From Microplitis mediator (lineage: Eukaryota > Arthropoda > Insecta > Hymenoptera > Braconidae), in NCBI RefSeq assembly GCF_029852145.1, contig NC_079974.1, forward strand, positions 16,367,582 to 16,431,581: a stretch of 64,000 nt of DNA, written 5' to 3'. Below are positions 10,501-22,600 of the stretch, in pieces; position 1 is the first letter of the stretch; each line of letters starts with the position of its first letter. The position numbers and the translations under genes were made by a program. The notes under the pieces were generated by a model, which had not been told where the DNA came from, did no database searches, and saw only the letters and a program-made list of their open reading frames with translations.

Positions 10501-11541
10501 CGGTGTTAAAATACCGGTCTTAAATCGGTGTAAAAAAAAAATTCCACGTATAGAAATTAGAAAAAAACATAAAAATTAAATGAATATTATCTGGAGAAAT
10601 TCAAATTTCGCTATTAATTTATTTAAATAATTATTTATGTTGGACGTAATTTATTTAAAAATTACATAATTTTACACCCACAATTTCAATTACCAATAAT
10701 TTAATTAATTAATAAAAATAATGTTTAAATTTCGTGATTGAGTAAGTAAAAATATTCACCAAGTAAAATATCTTCAACTCCGAAAAATATTTCAACACCG
10801 GGAAATTTTTTTAATACCGGTAAAGAATATTTACATTGGCGGCGATGTTATTTTAACACCGCTTTCGGTATTGAAATTTAACACCGAAAATTTTAACACC
10901 TACACCGTCCGGATTTACCCCGGTTTTTTTTACAGTGTATTAATTTATAATTTTTATAAAAGAAAATCGTACTGTATTCAACATCATCGTAGGAATATTT
11001 TCTCCATGTAAAATTCCTAGAAGACATTCTGGAAATGCTCCATCAAGAATAGCAACATCCCAACTGTTCGATTCGTAATTTTCACTTATATCCGGTCGTC
11101 TGAGAGCCGCGACAGAGCTCTCATCACGGAGCAAAGCTTCACATGATTCCCAGCCATATCTCATAGCATCCCATGGCGAAAGTGGTAATTCGTTACGAAA
11201 TCTCGAACCAACGAGATCCCATTCAGATGTATAATTACCCACATAAGCCTTTAACCGTCAATTTATAATATTTATTGCATAATTATTTGAATTTATTATT
11301 ATATTTTAATTACCTCAAATATCGGTGGTATTAATTCACGCAATCCGTTGTTTGCTGCCGGTCCAGGAAATGCACTAACTAATGTTACATTATGACCTCT
11401 AATTCTCAAGGCCGTTCCCAAAGCAACAAAGGGAACTGTGTGAGATTTAGTACCACCCATTGTTGCTAATAATACATTATAAGCAGTACAATAATTAAAA
11501 AAAAAAAAGGTAAATATAAAAATCAATTTTTTCCCCATCAT
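7518..11541 (-). CDS. UDP-glycosyltransferase, membrane-bound, 7 exons
   Basis: ER-membrane enzyme transferring a sugar from a UDP-sugar to small lipophilic substrates (detoxification, endobiotic conjugation). Exons: 11541-11314, 11248-10973, 10354-10156, 9710-9534, 9224-8907, 8675-8447, 7662-7518; in frame, 523 aa, the usual insect UGT length. A signal peptide (FIFTFFFFNYCTAYN) leads into LLATMGGTKSHTVPF, whose His is the likely catalytic base. The UGT signature region is around residues 349-392, with GAWWPQQELLGHP and FVSHGGLLSLHEAAYHAAP. A C-terminal membrane helix (about 486-503) is followed by a basic tail, HKLLRRSF...KGKID. The sugar-contact pair, usually DQ, reads DH in PVFCDHDGNAAQA. 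The N-terminus looks like the conserved insect UGT50 group, but that subfamily call is tentative. Two start ATGs are adjacent; the first is used. Confidence 0.93.
7932..8371. mobile_element. 440-bp MITE built from ACGGTAA/TTACCGT palindromes
   Basis: The ends CCCTGG(n4)TCCGAATTACGG and the reverse complement of CCGTAATTCGGATCCACCAG form terminal inverted repeats. The interior is a dense array of TTACCGTAA / ACGGTATTTTACCGT motifs on both strands. It lies in the last UGT intron. Confidence 0.7.
8713..8864. mobile_element. Hairpin MITE with AAGG(G/T)AAAAGACC ends, copy 1
   Basis: A 152-bp palindrome: AGACCTAGCACCCGATCAGG and CTAGTACCCGATCACT on the left are mirrored on the right by GATCAGGTACTAGTTCCTTG and ATCGGGTACTAGGTCT, with a loop of TATACAAATA palindromes. 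A relative with an exact target duplication is at 14159-14272. Located in a UGT intron. Confidence 0.65.
10409..10938. mobile_element. 530-bp element with ACACTGTAAAAA ends and GGTGTTAAA arrays
   Basis: Terminal ACACTGTAAAAA is mirrored by TTTTTTTTACAGTGT. The left arm repeats GGTGTTAAAA/GGTGTAA and the right arm repeats TTTAACACCG and TTTTAACACC, so the arms are an inverted, internally repetitive pair. It lies between UGT exons 2 and 3, ending 35 bp from exon 2. A TAA microsatellite (10385-10407) borders it. Confidence 0.65.
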
Positions 11542-13660
11542 TTTAAATAAAAAAATTTCTTCTTCTTCTTCTTCTTGTATTAAATAACTAAGACTTGTCT
11601 CGTCAATTGTGATAATCCGACTAGTCTTCTTTAGTAACTTTGACGTCTTTCCGATTTCAAAATATATTCTCCTTCCTTATTATATATTTTTTTTTCTTTT
11701 TTTTTTCTTCTTCTTCTTTATTTTTTTGTTTTTAATTAAAACAATCTTTGTTATTATGTTAAATAATACCTTGTCATTTTTAAAAAACATAAAAGATATT
11801 TTTTATTTGTGATTACTCTTTAACATACCATTAGTCAAAATAATTTGTGTACATTGTGACAATTATGTAAATTGTCATACCATTCCCACTGGCTTGTTAT
11901 CATTTTTTTAATTATTTTTTTGTTATTCACTCAGCACACAATACCCTCGAGTAAGACATTTTCGCTACTTCGCGTTTGTCAAATAAACCAAATAAATTAA
12001 TAAAAATAAAATAATCACATAAATAAAATTTAAAAAATTAATTTTTACGAGCAGATTTTTTTTAACGCATTTTTAAATAAATTTTTGAAAACTGTATTAA
12101 GATATTTTGAAATTTAGTTGACTATTTATTATTTTACAATAATCATTTTTACTAATATAAATTTTTTAACAATTATTTATATATTTAGTAACAATTAAAA
12201 TACATTTATTCATATATTATTTGCACGGTAAATTTTATTTTTTATTTTATTTTATTATAACTTTTTATACAATAAAGTAACGAGAAAACGATAGCGTGAA
12301 AACGACTTAGTAATATTCACACTGAGCGTGAAAGTTTGACTGACCAGGTATACCGCCAAGTTAAAATCATTGATGGATACTTTAAGAGAGTTAGAAAGAG
12401 AAAGAACAAGAATTTTAACGTCTCCCACCTACTGACTTATATTTATTTAAAAAAAAAAAAATAAAATAAAAGAAGAAAAAACTCAATCTACTACTTAACC
12501 ACAGGTTTAAATCAATTACTATTACACACGTTTATTAACTACAGTAAAATATAACTAAAAAATTTCGTGTATTAAAAAATGAAAAACAAAAAATATTTTC
12601 AATAAACAAACAGGTGAAAGAGTAAAAGTAAATATAGATATAGAACATAAATAAAAACGAGAGGTACATCAAGGTATGGAACTTAAAAATAAAGTGGGGA
12701 TCAAAGTGAAAGAAGAAATTATGAGAGAAAGGGATATTGATACAAAGTATACAAATATATGAGAGAGTTTAATCTTCAATCATGGTCCCATCTAAATAAA
12801 AAAAATTTATTTCGTTAATTAGTTATGTTTATCATGTAAACTGAACATGAATTGATTTTATTTATTACATTGCGTACCAACAAGCGGACATAATACTTGT
12901 CGCTATGTATGCAATAGTATTTTTATATGTCTACATTTCGATATTTAGTTGTGTAAATTATTTTAAATCATTGACGTTTAAGTGTTTACATGCAATAAAT
13001 TATTTATTTACAGGACCTAACGATAGGATATGTTATATACACAAATATACAAGTTCTATATGTATGTATGTATATATATATATATATATATATAAATATA
13101 TTTATTAAGAATCAAGTCAAGTGAAATTGCGGACAAGAGATGGAAACTAGGAATGTCGTGAAATAGAGGTCAACCACCTTTATACTTTGTTCCCATTTTA
13201 ATTAGAAGTTATTACGCAAAATAAAAAAAATAATTTTTTTTTAAATGAGTGATAAAAATAATAATTATTTAAAATATTTAAACTGTGGAAAATTGTATTG
13301 ATTTTATAAATAAAAATATATACTTTATTGGCTTACAGGTGTTGGCATATCAACATGACAATAATGTCAAATTATATTGTCAGCTAATAAGCTTTAGTAA
13401 TATGCTAATTTAATTGATGCAATTTTTTTTTTTTGTACTTTCCCTTTAGACTGGAATGATGCAAGATACACGACAACTACATGATTTGAATAAAAATATC
13501 TTATCAATAATTTTCACATCGTAAATATGTATATGAATAAATGTATGATTCAAATTGAGTTTTACAGTCGTAGAAAAATAGTACAATAAATTTTATAATA
13601 TAAAACAATAATTAGAGAATTGTGAATTTATTATAAGAGTAATTATAAATTTTTAAACTT
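11542..13660. other. Intergenic between UGT 5' end and opsin 3' end
   Basis: It should contain the UGT promoter near 11550-11900. A TTC microsatellite (about 11558-11575), AT-rich simple sequence and a TATG/TA dinucleotide tract (13060-13100) are visible. No coding similarity seen in either strand. Confidence 0.5.
13627..13632 (-). terminator. Poly(A) signal of the opsin gene
   Basis: AATAAA on the minus strand 29 nt downstream of the opsin stop codon. Confidence 0.4.
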
Positions 13661-16600
13661 TTAAAAGTTAGTTGTCATGTGTACTTGGATAGTGCTTGAT
13701 TTTCTGGTTCTGGCCGTTGTTTGTTGATTACCTTTCAATCCGAACATTTTTTTAATAGACTTACGAAACTGGGGATTCAAACCTGCATATATAATCGGAT
13801 TATAGCAAATTGATGATTTTGCCAAAAGACTCGGTATGGCTGCTATTAATCCAGTTAATTGATACTGAAAATTATTAACTCGCTATATTTTTTGAGTTCT
13901 GTACTGTCATACAAAAAAATTTTCCATGCACAAAAATACATTTTTATAGAAGCTATTAAAGGGCCGTTTATAAAATACGTTCGCATTCATATGAGGTATC
14001 GCTTACTGTAACAAGAAGTGACGAGAGGGGTTGGGGGGTCTAAGCAAACGAGACGTTCGCAGCTCATCAAACAATTTTGCAAATTTTTCTCTCGGTTTTT
14101 TCAAATTTCATTTTTTTGTAACGATAGAAAATCATATTCGTTTCATATTTATAAATATAAGGTAAAAGACCTAATACCCACACACCATGTATTTGTACAT
14201 CTATATTTACAGAATTTAGCTAAATATAAACATACAAATACATGAGTGATCGGGTACTGGGTCTCTTACCTTATAAATATTTTAAAATATAGAAATTTGT
14301 ATACTATTAATTGCTATAAATTATGTACGGGGGTGGGGGGTCTATCATTTGTGACGCAATATTGATAGGGGGTCGCAGAAAATGTGACGAATGGAGGGGG
14401 GGAGGGGTCTGAAAAGGTAAAATTTTGCGTGACGTATTTTATGAACGGTCCTTTACTGCCAAAAAAATTTATTGCATGCCGAAAAATATATTTTTATAAA
14501 AGTTATTAAGAATTGAACTTAAGATGACTGCCCATTTTCTAAACCCAGAAAGAACCAAATTTTTTAAAAACATCTTCAAACTCTTTTTTTTTTAAACTAT
14601 CTCATTATTGTCTTATTAAAGTTTTTTTTTTTTATTGAAAACTAAATTTATTTTCTACACAGAAAAAAAAAATTTTTGAGGCGAGAAAAAATTTCTTGCG
14701 CCACGAAATTATTTTTTCTGTGTATGATTTTTTTTTTTTTTTTTTTTTTGTCAAGACGAATTTAAAACAAAATAAGAGTTGACTTTGGTGTTTAAATTTT
14801 GTAGCCCAAAAATATTAAACTCTTCTACAATAGTAATAATAAATATCGAATTATAAAGTAATAATTAATAAATAAATATGAATATTAAATACAAAAAAAA
14901 AACTCACAGAAAAATATTGCGCAGCTAATGAAAATGTTGCGTACGGTGTCCAAGCAATCAGAAAAGCAATAACCATAAGTGCAACCATAATAGTGACTTT
15001 TCTTTCCCTTTTTCCAACCGCTCCGCCTTAGTATGAAATAATAATAAATTTTACTATTTATTTTATTAAACGTTTAATAATAACACCGAGAAATTCTTGC
15101 GGGTAGTTTACTTTCTCACAATAAATGTTAATTATTAAAAAAAAAATAATTATTCTTCTAAGAATAACTTTACCGAGTATTTTATTAAGTGATACTTGTG
15201 TATTTATATTATTTAATACAGATAAATATTATTCTCAATAATTATTACAAAAAAAGAGTATTAAGGAAGTAACAATAATTTCCGCGTTGTAATTAAATTA
15301 CGTACTTGCTTGTTTTTTAACTCTTTTCAACGTGTTGATGATACCAGTATATGCAGATATAATAATAATAACGGGTACAACAAATCCAAAGAAGAAAAGA
15401 AATGCGATATAAGAGTCCATATGTGTTGATGGATCATGAACTTCCCATAAAACACTGCACGATATATTGGCAGCTTCAAAACCGTATTTACCCCATCCAA
15501 TAAGAGGCGGTAAACTCAAAATTAATGCATAAATCCATGCTCCAACAGATAGGATTATTGATGATCTAATTATATTTTAATTTAAATAATTATTAGCATA
15601 GAAAAATTACTTTATATTACTCACCTAATTGTTAACGACCACATTGGCTTGACAATCATAAGCCATCTCTCAATTGACATTATTGTCAAGTTGCCGATGC
15701 TAGATAGACCGACGGTACACATAAACCATGCATACCTTCAATAACTTAACGTGTTAATAATGTCAAATATTACAATTATTTATGACTACACGGAAAAAAA
15801 AGAACAGTTGCTACAACAGGGTATGGCCCTGCAGTGGATGTGTTATCGTAAAAAACCATTTTTTATCAGCGTTGATTCTCAACTCTAATAATTCACATTA
15901 TTATACTTATTACGAATTCAAGACTATTCCTGTGGCGGCAACAGGAATAACGTGTGGCTGCAGCGGGAATAACCTGTAGCTGTAATTGGACTGATCTTGT
16001 AGCTGTAATAAGGCGGGTCCTGTTGCAGCCACAGGTTATTTCTGTTGCAACAACAAGCTTATGCTACAGGACCTGTTCCTGATGCAGCAACAGTTATTTT
16101 TTTTCCGTGTAAGATATAGTAACATACTTTTAAAACCTTACTAGTTCTAAAAGTGTTTAAAACACGCAACTGTATATATCTATAAATAATATAAAAATAA
16201 AATTTTATTATTCGACATTTGTCAACTATCATACATACAGTAGGACCTCGTTATAAGACTATTAGTTCCTCTCTCAAACTATCGCGATGCCTGCAGGTGG
16301 CTTATAAAAAAGACAGAATAATAGTCTTATAACGAGGTCCGACTGTTTGGTTTCCTATTTGATGTACTAAAGTTCAGTACTATAAATATGTACATCATTT
16401 TTTATACTTTAAATGTATGAATTGGCAAGAATGCGCAATAATGTATGTATATATGTATAGTAAAGACTGAAAAATTATATTCAAGTATGTAATATTGAAT
16501 CATTCAGCGTAAAAATTTCAAACTCTTTTTTAATATAATTACTGTAATAATTTTTATTTGTTGTAAGATAATAGTTTTTGATGCAATACTATCATGAGAA

Positions 16601-19600
16601 TAATGATTTACCAAAATTAATATCTTATAAAATATTGTCGGTCATAGTATCGAATTGCATTATTATTTAGAGGCTAGTTCAAAAAAATTGACTATTTTTT
16701 TTCTCGAAACCCCCTATTAAATAGTTGCAAGGAGGTAAAATAAGATGCCTGTTAAAAGGTGAGCTCTTAATATTAATATTTAGAGGTCGCTCATCGCAAT
16801 TTTCTATTTCCCATTTAAATAACGTGGAGAAAAAAATTTTTAAGTTTGAAATTTTATATCTTGGCAATGGCTCATTGTACAGAGAAGCTCAGGATGTAAT
16901 TTCGTTGGGAATTAAACGTTCTTCAAAAGAAAGCTCTTATCATTTTTTGATTAAATTCATCTGTTCAAAAGTTATTGGAGCTTGAAGTCAAATTGATCTT
17001 TTTTGTAGACAATTTTATTCCTCACAAATTATCTTTCATAGTTTTTTGAAATTCTACCCCGCTTTCTAGTTATTTTCATTTTTATGTAAAGATAATTCGG
17101 ATAGTTTCGCCGGAAAAGTAAAAAGATCTCGAAATTTACTATAAATTTGACTTCAAGCTCCAATAACTTTTGTACAGATGAATTTATCAAGAAATGATAA
17201 GAGACTTTTGTCGTAGAGCGACCTCTAAATATCAACTTATTTCACCTCCTTGCAACTATCTAATAGGGGGTTTTGAGAAAAAGAAATAGTCGATTTTTAA
17301 ATTTTGTAATTGAGTTGCAGGGCCCACTTAGTAATCAATTTTTTTTATATTCAACGTAATTTTCGTATGAAGCCGAAAAGAAAAAACTATCACTTTTATT
17401 TGGACTGTGGATATAGTGAACTGCAGAAAAGTAATAATATCAGTACGTATGTTATTTTAAGGATACTATGTTCTCATATTTTCTCCAGGGAAATTATCCC
17501 GTCTGTACTTGAATATCATATTTGATTTATTAGAAACCACTCTAAATCTCAGTCTGTCTTTGTTATTATATTTTTTATTGTGGATTAAATTTTAAGATTG
17601 AAACGTTGACTAACAGAGTACTATTTTGTAATGTAAAAATATCATAAAATATGTTGTTATAGATATAATTTTTTGTTTTTTTAAGCTGAGAATTTACTTT
17701 CTTCTGTCATTGAGAGTTACTCTAATTTTAAAAAAATTTTACATTAATTAAATTAAGCAGAAATAAAATTGCCTTATTAATTGTAAAATAGATATGTTTT
17801 TTTTTTTCTTTAATATTTAAAATTCTTTTAAAACAAATTTATTTTATCGAAAAAAAAATACTATTAGACAGTATATCATTATAATGTCGAATATAAAAAC
17901 ATCTTAATTATATGTATATGCTTTGAGTTATTTATTGTGAAATTAAAAATACAGATATTATTTTTTTCGATATCAATAATTTTTTATAGCCTTGATCAAG
18001 ATAGTAATCAAAATAACATGTCCGTGAACTCTATAAGTTTGTGTGATACTTAATTTAAATTCATTCGAAATTATTAGATTTACCATATATGCCACGTGCT
18101 AATTATTCTCATATTTTTAATAGGAGAAATATTCATGATTCAGGAATTTACTTAATTACTGATTACCAACAAAATTAATTTTTTTATCTTAATGATTCAT
18201 TATTATTATTTAAAAAAATTTCTTAACATTGAAAATTATCATGTTGTAATTGAAAATAATTATTTTTTACTGTAAAATTTCTATCCATGTTAAACAAAAA
18301 ATTATACTTTATATTTTAAATAAATCGTTCGGCATGAATGTCAGAAAGACATCTTATTAGTGTCTAAAAAATTACGTCATATTTCTGACATCAAAAATAT
18401 ATCTTTCTGACATTCATGTCGAGCGGAAAAGCAGTGAAAATTTAAGCTTACGTACGAATTTTAAGATACATTTTTAAAAATTAAACTTTTATTTTTGGTT
18501 CGAAAATTATTTAAAGATATTGCCAGAAAATTCATTTTTATGAAAATAAAACAAAATTCAAACACCCACAACTTCTAAATTAATTGACCGATTGGACTCA
18601 TCTTCGAACTTGATCAAAGTAATTGTCCATTGAATAAGTGTATAAAATTTAACGAAGAACCGTTAAGAATTGCGGGCATTATCGTGATGACAAAGCGCGT
18701 TATATCTCATATCTATATATAAACTTTTGAATGGTATTTTTTGACTCTACTAGGTAAAATAAGATATATGATGGCAAAATTCTTTGATAATTGCATCATG
18801 AGACCCATTGCGATAGTCTGATTTCTAAAGAAATTTACCTAAAAATGATGGTCAAATAAATTAGAACCGAACAAAAAGTAATCATTATTCATTTTTCAAA
18901 CTTTTTGATTGCGATTACTCACGACGGATGTAATTCGAAATCTAATTAGCCAATTAATCGGACGCATTATACATTTTTTCAAAACCAGAAATATTGTTGA
19001 TAAAACACAGACATGACTTAAAGATTTCCGTAACTTCTATGTAGTCATCTTCGTATAGATTTCTGCATAAAATACTTTAGCTTCGACGTTACATGCATAA
19101 GAAAGAGTTTGAAATAAATTTTTTTTTGTCGCGAATGTTGTGTCAACAAAAATGATGTTGAAAAGTGCTAATCACTTGAGGCAATAATCATTAAAATCAG
19201 ATGCTACATATTTAAGGTTCGTACAATAAGTTACCCCATATGTTCGTAACTGCACAGGCTGGTATGATATATTCCGTAAATTATTTTATCAATTAAAACT
19301 GGCATGGGGTCCGTTAAAGGTAATAACTATTAATAAGAACATAAAAAACAATTACAGAAATTAACTCGAAACAAATAAAATTAATCAATTAACTGACAAA
19401 CAAGGGATCTATTGATATTATGAGAATGTTATGAGTGTGCGAATAATATTTTGTTTCAAAAATTAATTTAATGTTCTAAAATGGTCAACCTGAAATAAAC
19501 TTAATAAAAACGTAAAATTAAAAATTATTTGAACTGTCGTTGAGAAAATAAAAAAATTTCTAAAAAAGAAAATAAATAAAAGATTCGATAGTTTTATAAT

Positions 19601-22600
19601 TATTAGTATCTCATAAATCTAGATTATTGTTTTTAAAAAAATATTGAGTATGTTATAGGGTGCTTCAAAAAAAAAATTTAATTTTTTTTTTTCGCTCTTA
19701 CCCCCTGAAACGTTAGTGACTGTCGAGAAAAAAATCGTCCCAAAAGATGGGCTCTCTAGCTCAACTCTAAGAGGTCGCTATTTTAATTTAAATTTTCCAT
19801 CTAATTAACATGTAAAAATTTACTTTTTCACAAAAAGCGTAATTACTCGTAAGCTGCTCAATATTTTTCAGATTTATACAAAGATCTTCAAAGCTGATTC
19901 ATCAAAATTTTCGAAACCCTATGATGAGTCATAATTATCATAACTAAAACGCCAATTGAAGCGATCTGAATAGTATCGATTTTGTATTTCAAAATGAAAT
20001 TGTTAATTTTCAATTTTTTTTTTTTTTGCTAGCTTCAATTGGGGATAATTTGGACTCATCATAGGGTTTTGGAAAGCTTGAGGAATCAGCTTTGAAAATA
20101 TTTGTATAAATTTGAAAAATATTGAGCAGGTTACAAGTAAATTACCTTTTTAGTGAAAAAGTAAATTTTTACATGTTAATTAGATAGAAAATTAAAATTA
20201 AAATAGCGACCTCTTAGAGTTGAGCTAGAGAGCCCATCTTTTGGGAAGATTTTTTTCTCGGTAACCACTAACGTTTCAGGGGGTAAGATCGAAAAAAAAA
20301 ATTAAATTGTTTTTTTTGAACCACCCTAGTATGTATGCATGCATGTTAATAAAATTATGCTTTCATAATAAAAAACAAAGATAAATTTTGAATAAATTAA
20401 ATAAGTAAATTTGTTCGTGAGATATCGTACAATAAATATAACAATTTTATTTCAAATTTAATCTAATGTAATTTATCAATACTGATATCAGTTTGAACGA
20501 TTTACTTATAATCAGATTTATTAAATTTAAAAATTAATTGCATTTTTAAATGAATTAAACATTTGTTTTATAAATTACTTAAAAAATTTTTGATTTGATC
20601 AAGTAATTAAATAATTAATGATACTAAAGTTAGCCGACATGTAATAATTTTTGGATTTCTTTTTTAGAAATGATCAACTATAAAAAAAATATTTCTAAAA
20701 ATTCCACCTATGGCTCTTTTAATTTTCTACATATGCATTTTTTTTTTTTTGTAACTGATTTGTTGAAAAAAAATCCGAAAATCGGTAATTGTCCTCTTAT
20801 TTCAGAATCACAAAAATTACTCAATAAATTGATTTAAAAATTTTATAAAATCTTAATATTAGCAAAAGAAAACAATTTAAAAAAAAAATTCCATCTGACA
20901 GCCAGAATAGAAGGTAGATTTCTCAAAAAAAGTTTCAAACATTTTGAACCCTCATAAAAGCAGTAAAAGTCATTATAAAATGAATATCAGAATAAATTAA
21001 AGACTCGCCATAATAGAATATTACACACCTACGGAGGAAAGGACATTCCAACCCGCGTGTATAATTGCCTACCCGGGCCGAGGGCGAGGGTGGCAAACAC
21101 GCGAATTGGGATGCTCTTCCTTCATTTTTTCACCGGATCTGCACGTAAAAGTTTAAATTTTGGCCTCTGTTTATTGGAAGAATGGCGCGTGCGCTAATTT
21201 TTATTATTTGTTTTCTCATAAAAGAAAAAAACGACTTTCTTCCCTCTAAACAGGGCAGGAATTTAAACTTTCGGATTTTTTCTTTATTTATTCAAATTAT
21301 CAAATCATTGAAATTACGAGAAGGAATAATCAAAATGTGAAATTTAAGGTAAAGAATGAAAGCTTATTAATCCTGCTATAAAATACGTTCAATTAAAATT
21401 TTCTATTAGTTTTAGTTTTAAAGTGATATGAACTTTAAACCTGATGACAAAACCGATTCTATTGTATATGTATATTGAGGTGTTTCAAAAAAAAAATTTT
21501 TTTTCTGATCGGTATCCTATTAAGAGCTCAACGAACATTCATTTTCCCAATTAAATTGCATGTAAAAAATTTGTCATTTTGTTCTTTAAAAATAAAAGTA
21601 TAAAAATCATTTTTTTGTCGAAAATCGAAGTACACGATCTTATAGGAAATTAAATTCTCTATAAAAAAGTTCCCGAGTGTTTTCTTCGTACAACTAACAA
21701 AAAAAAGTAATGAAGCTCTAACTGTAATAAATAGTGTTCCCTCGTATTTTTATTAGATTAAACAGTTTTTTGACAGAAATTTAGGTTTTTTTTTGCTTAA
21801 ATATGCAATTCATCTCAATTTTAAACTGATGTATTTTGAAATCACTTGTTTAATTCATTTTATTTATTATATTATCAACAATTAATTTACAATTTTTCTT
21901 AAATAACAATATTTCACTTTCGAAATTTATACGGAAAATAAGCAAGATCTCAGAAATCATTTTAAAACATCTGACTGACTACACATAATGTATAGATTTA
22001 CCGTTTAACATTTACATGCAATAAAATTCGGAAATAAGCTTTAAAACTGTATATGCGTTAAGTTTTCCAATTCACTATTGTTTCAAGCTTCATAAATTTT
22101 ATTTTATCAGTGGTACGAAGAAAATATTCTGGAACTTTTTTGTAGAGCATTAAATTTCTTACAAGACTACGACTTCGATTTAAAAAAACAATCTTTTCAC
22201 TACTTTTATTTATAAAAAACAAAAAGAAAATTTGTTCACATGTACTCAAATGGAAAAATGAATATTTGTTGAGCTCTTAGCAAGATTGAGATTTCAAGCT
22301 GTCCTTTTAAAAGAATTTTGTTTTTATATCTAAGACTAACTTTTAAGACTATAATGTTTGAAAAAAAAAAAATGTTTTTTTTTAAACACCCTAATATATA
22401 AATAAATTTTTGAACCAATGGTATTTTCGGAAGCTACTCAACTACTCATGATAAAATTTTTTGAAAAATCCACCGTGAGAACAAATGTAATAGAAAGATT
22501 TCTATGAAATTTATCTAAAAAATACATACTTGCGTTGACTATATAAATTAAAAATAAATAATTAATTACCATATACAAGTCCCATGACTCCAGTACCATC

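Noticed and set aside
16679..17235. Overlapping frames at 16679-17235
   Set aside because: Inside a fold-back element; plus and minus frames mirror each other because of the palindrome.
18440..19340. Possible remnant of a coding transposon in the opsin intron
   Set aside because: The stretch is somewhat less AT-rich but all frames are broken and no transposase or reverse-transcriptase motif was recognised.
22058..22418. Two minus-strand frames at 22058-22418
   Set aside because: Lie in the right arm of a diverged fold-back element.
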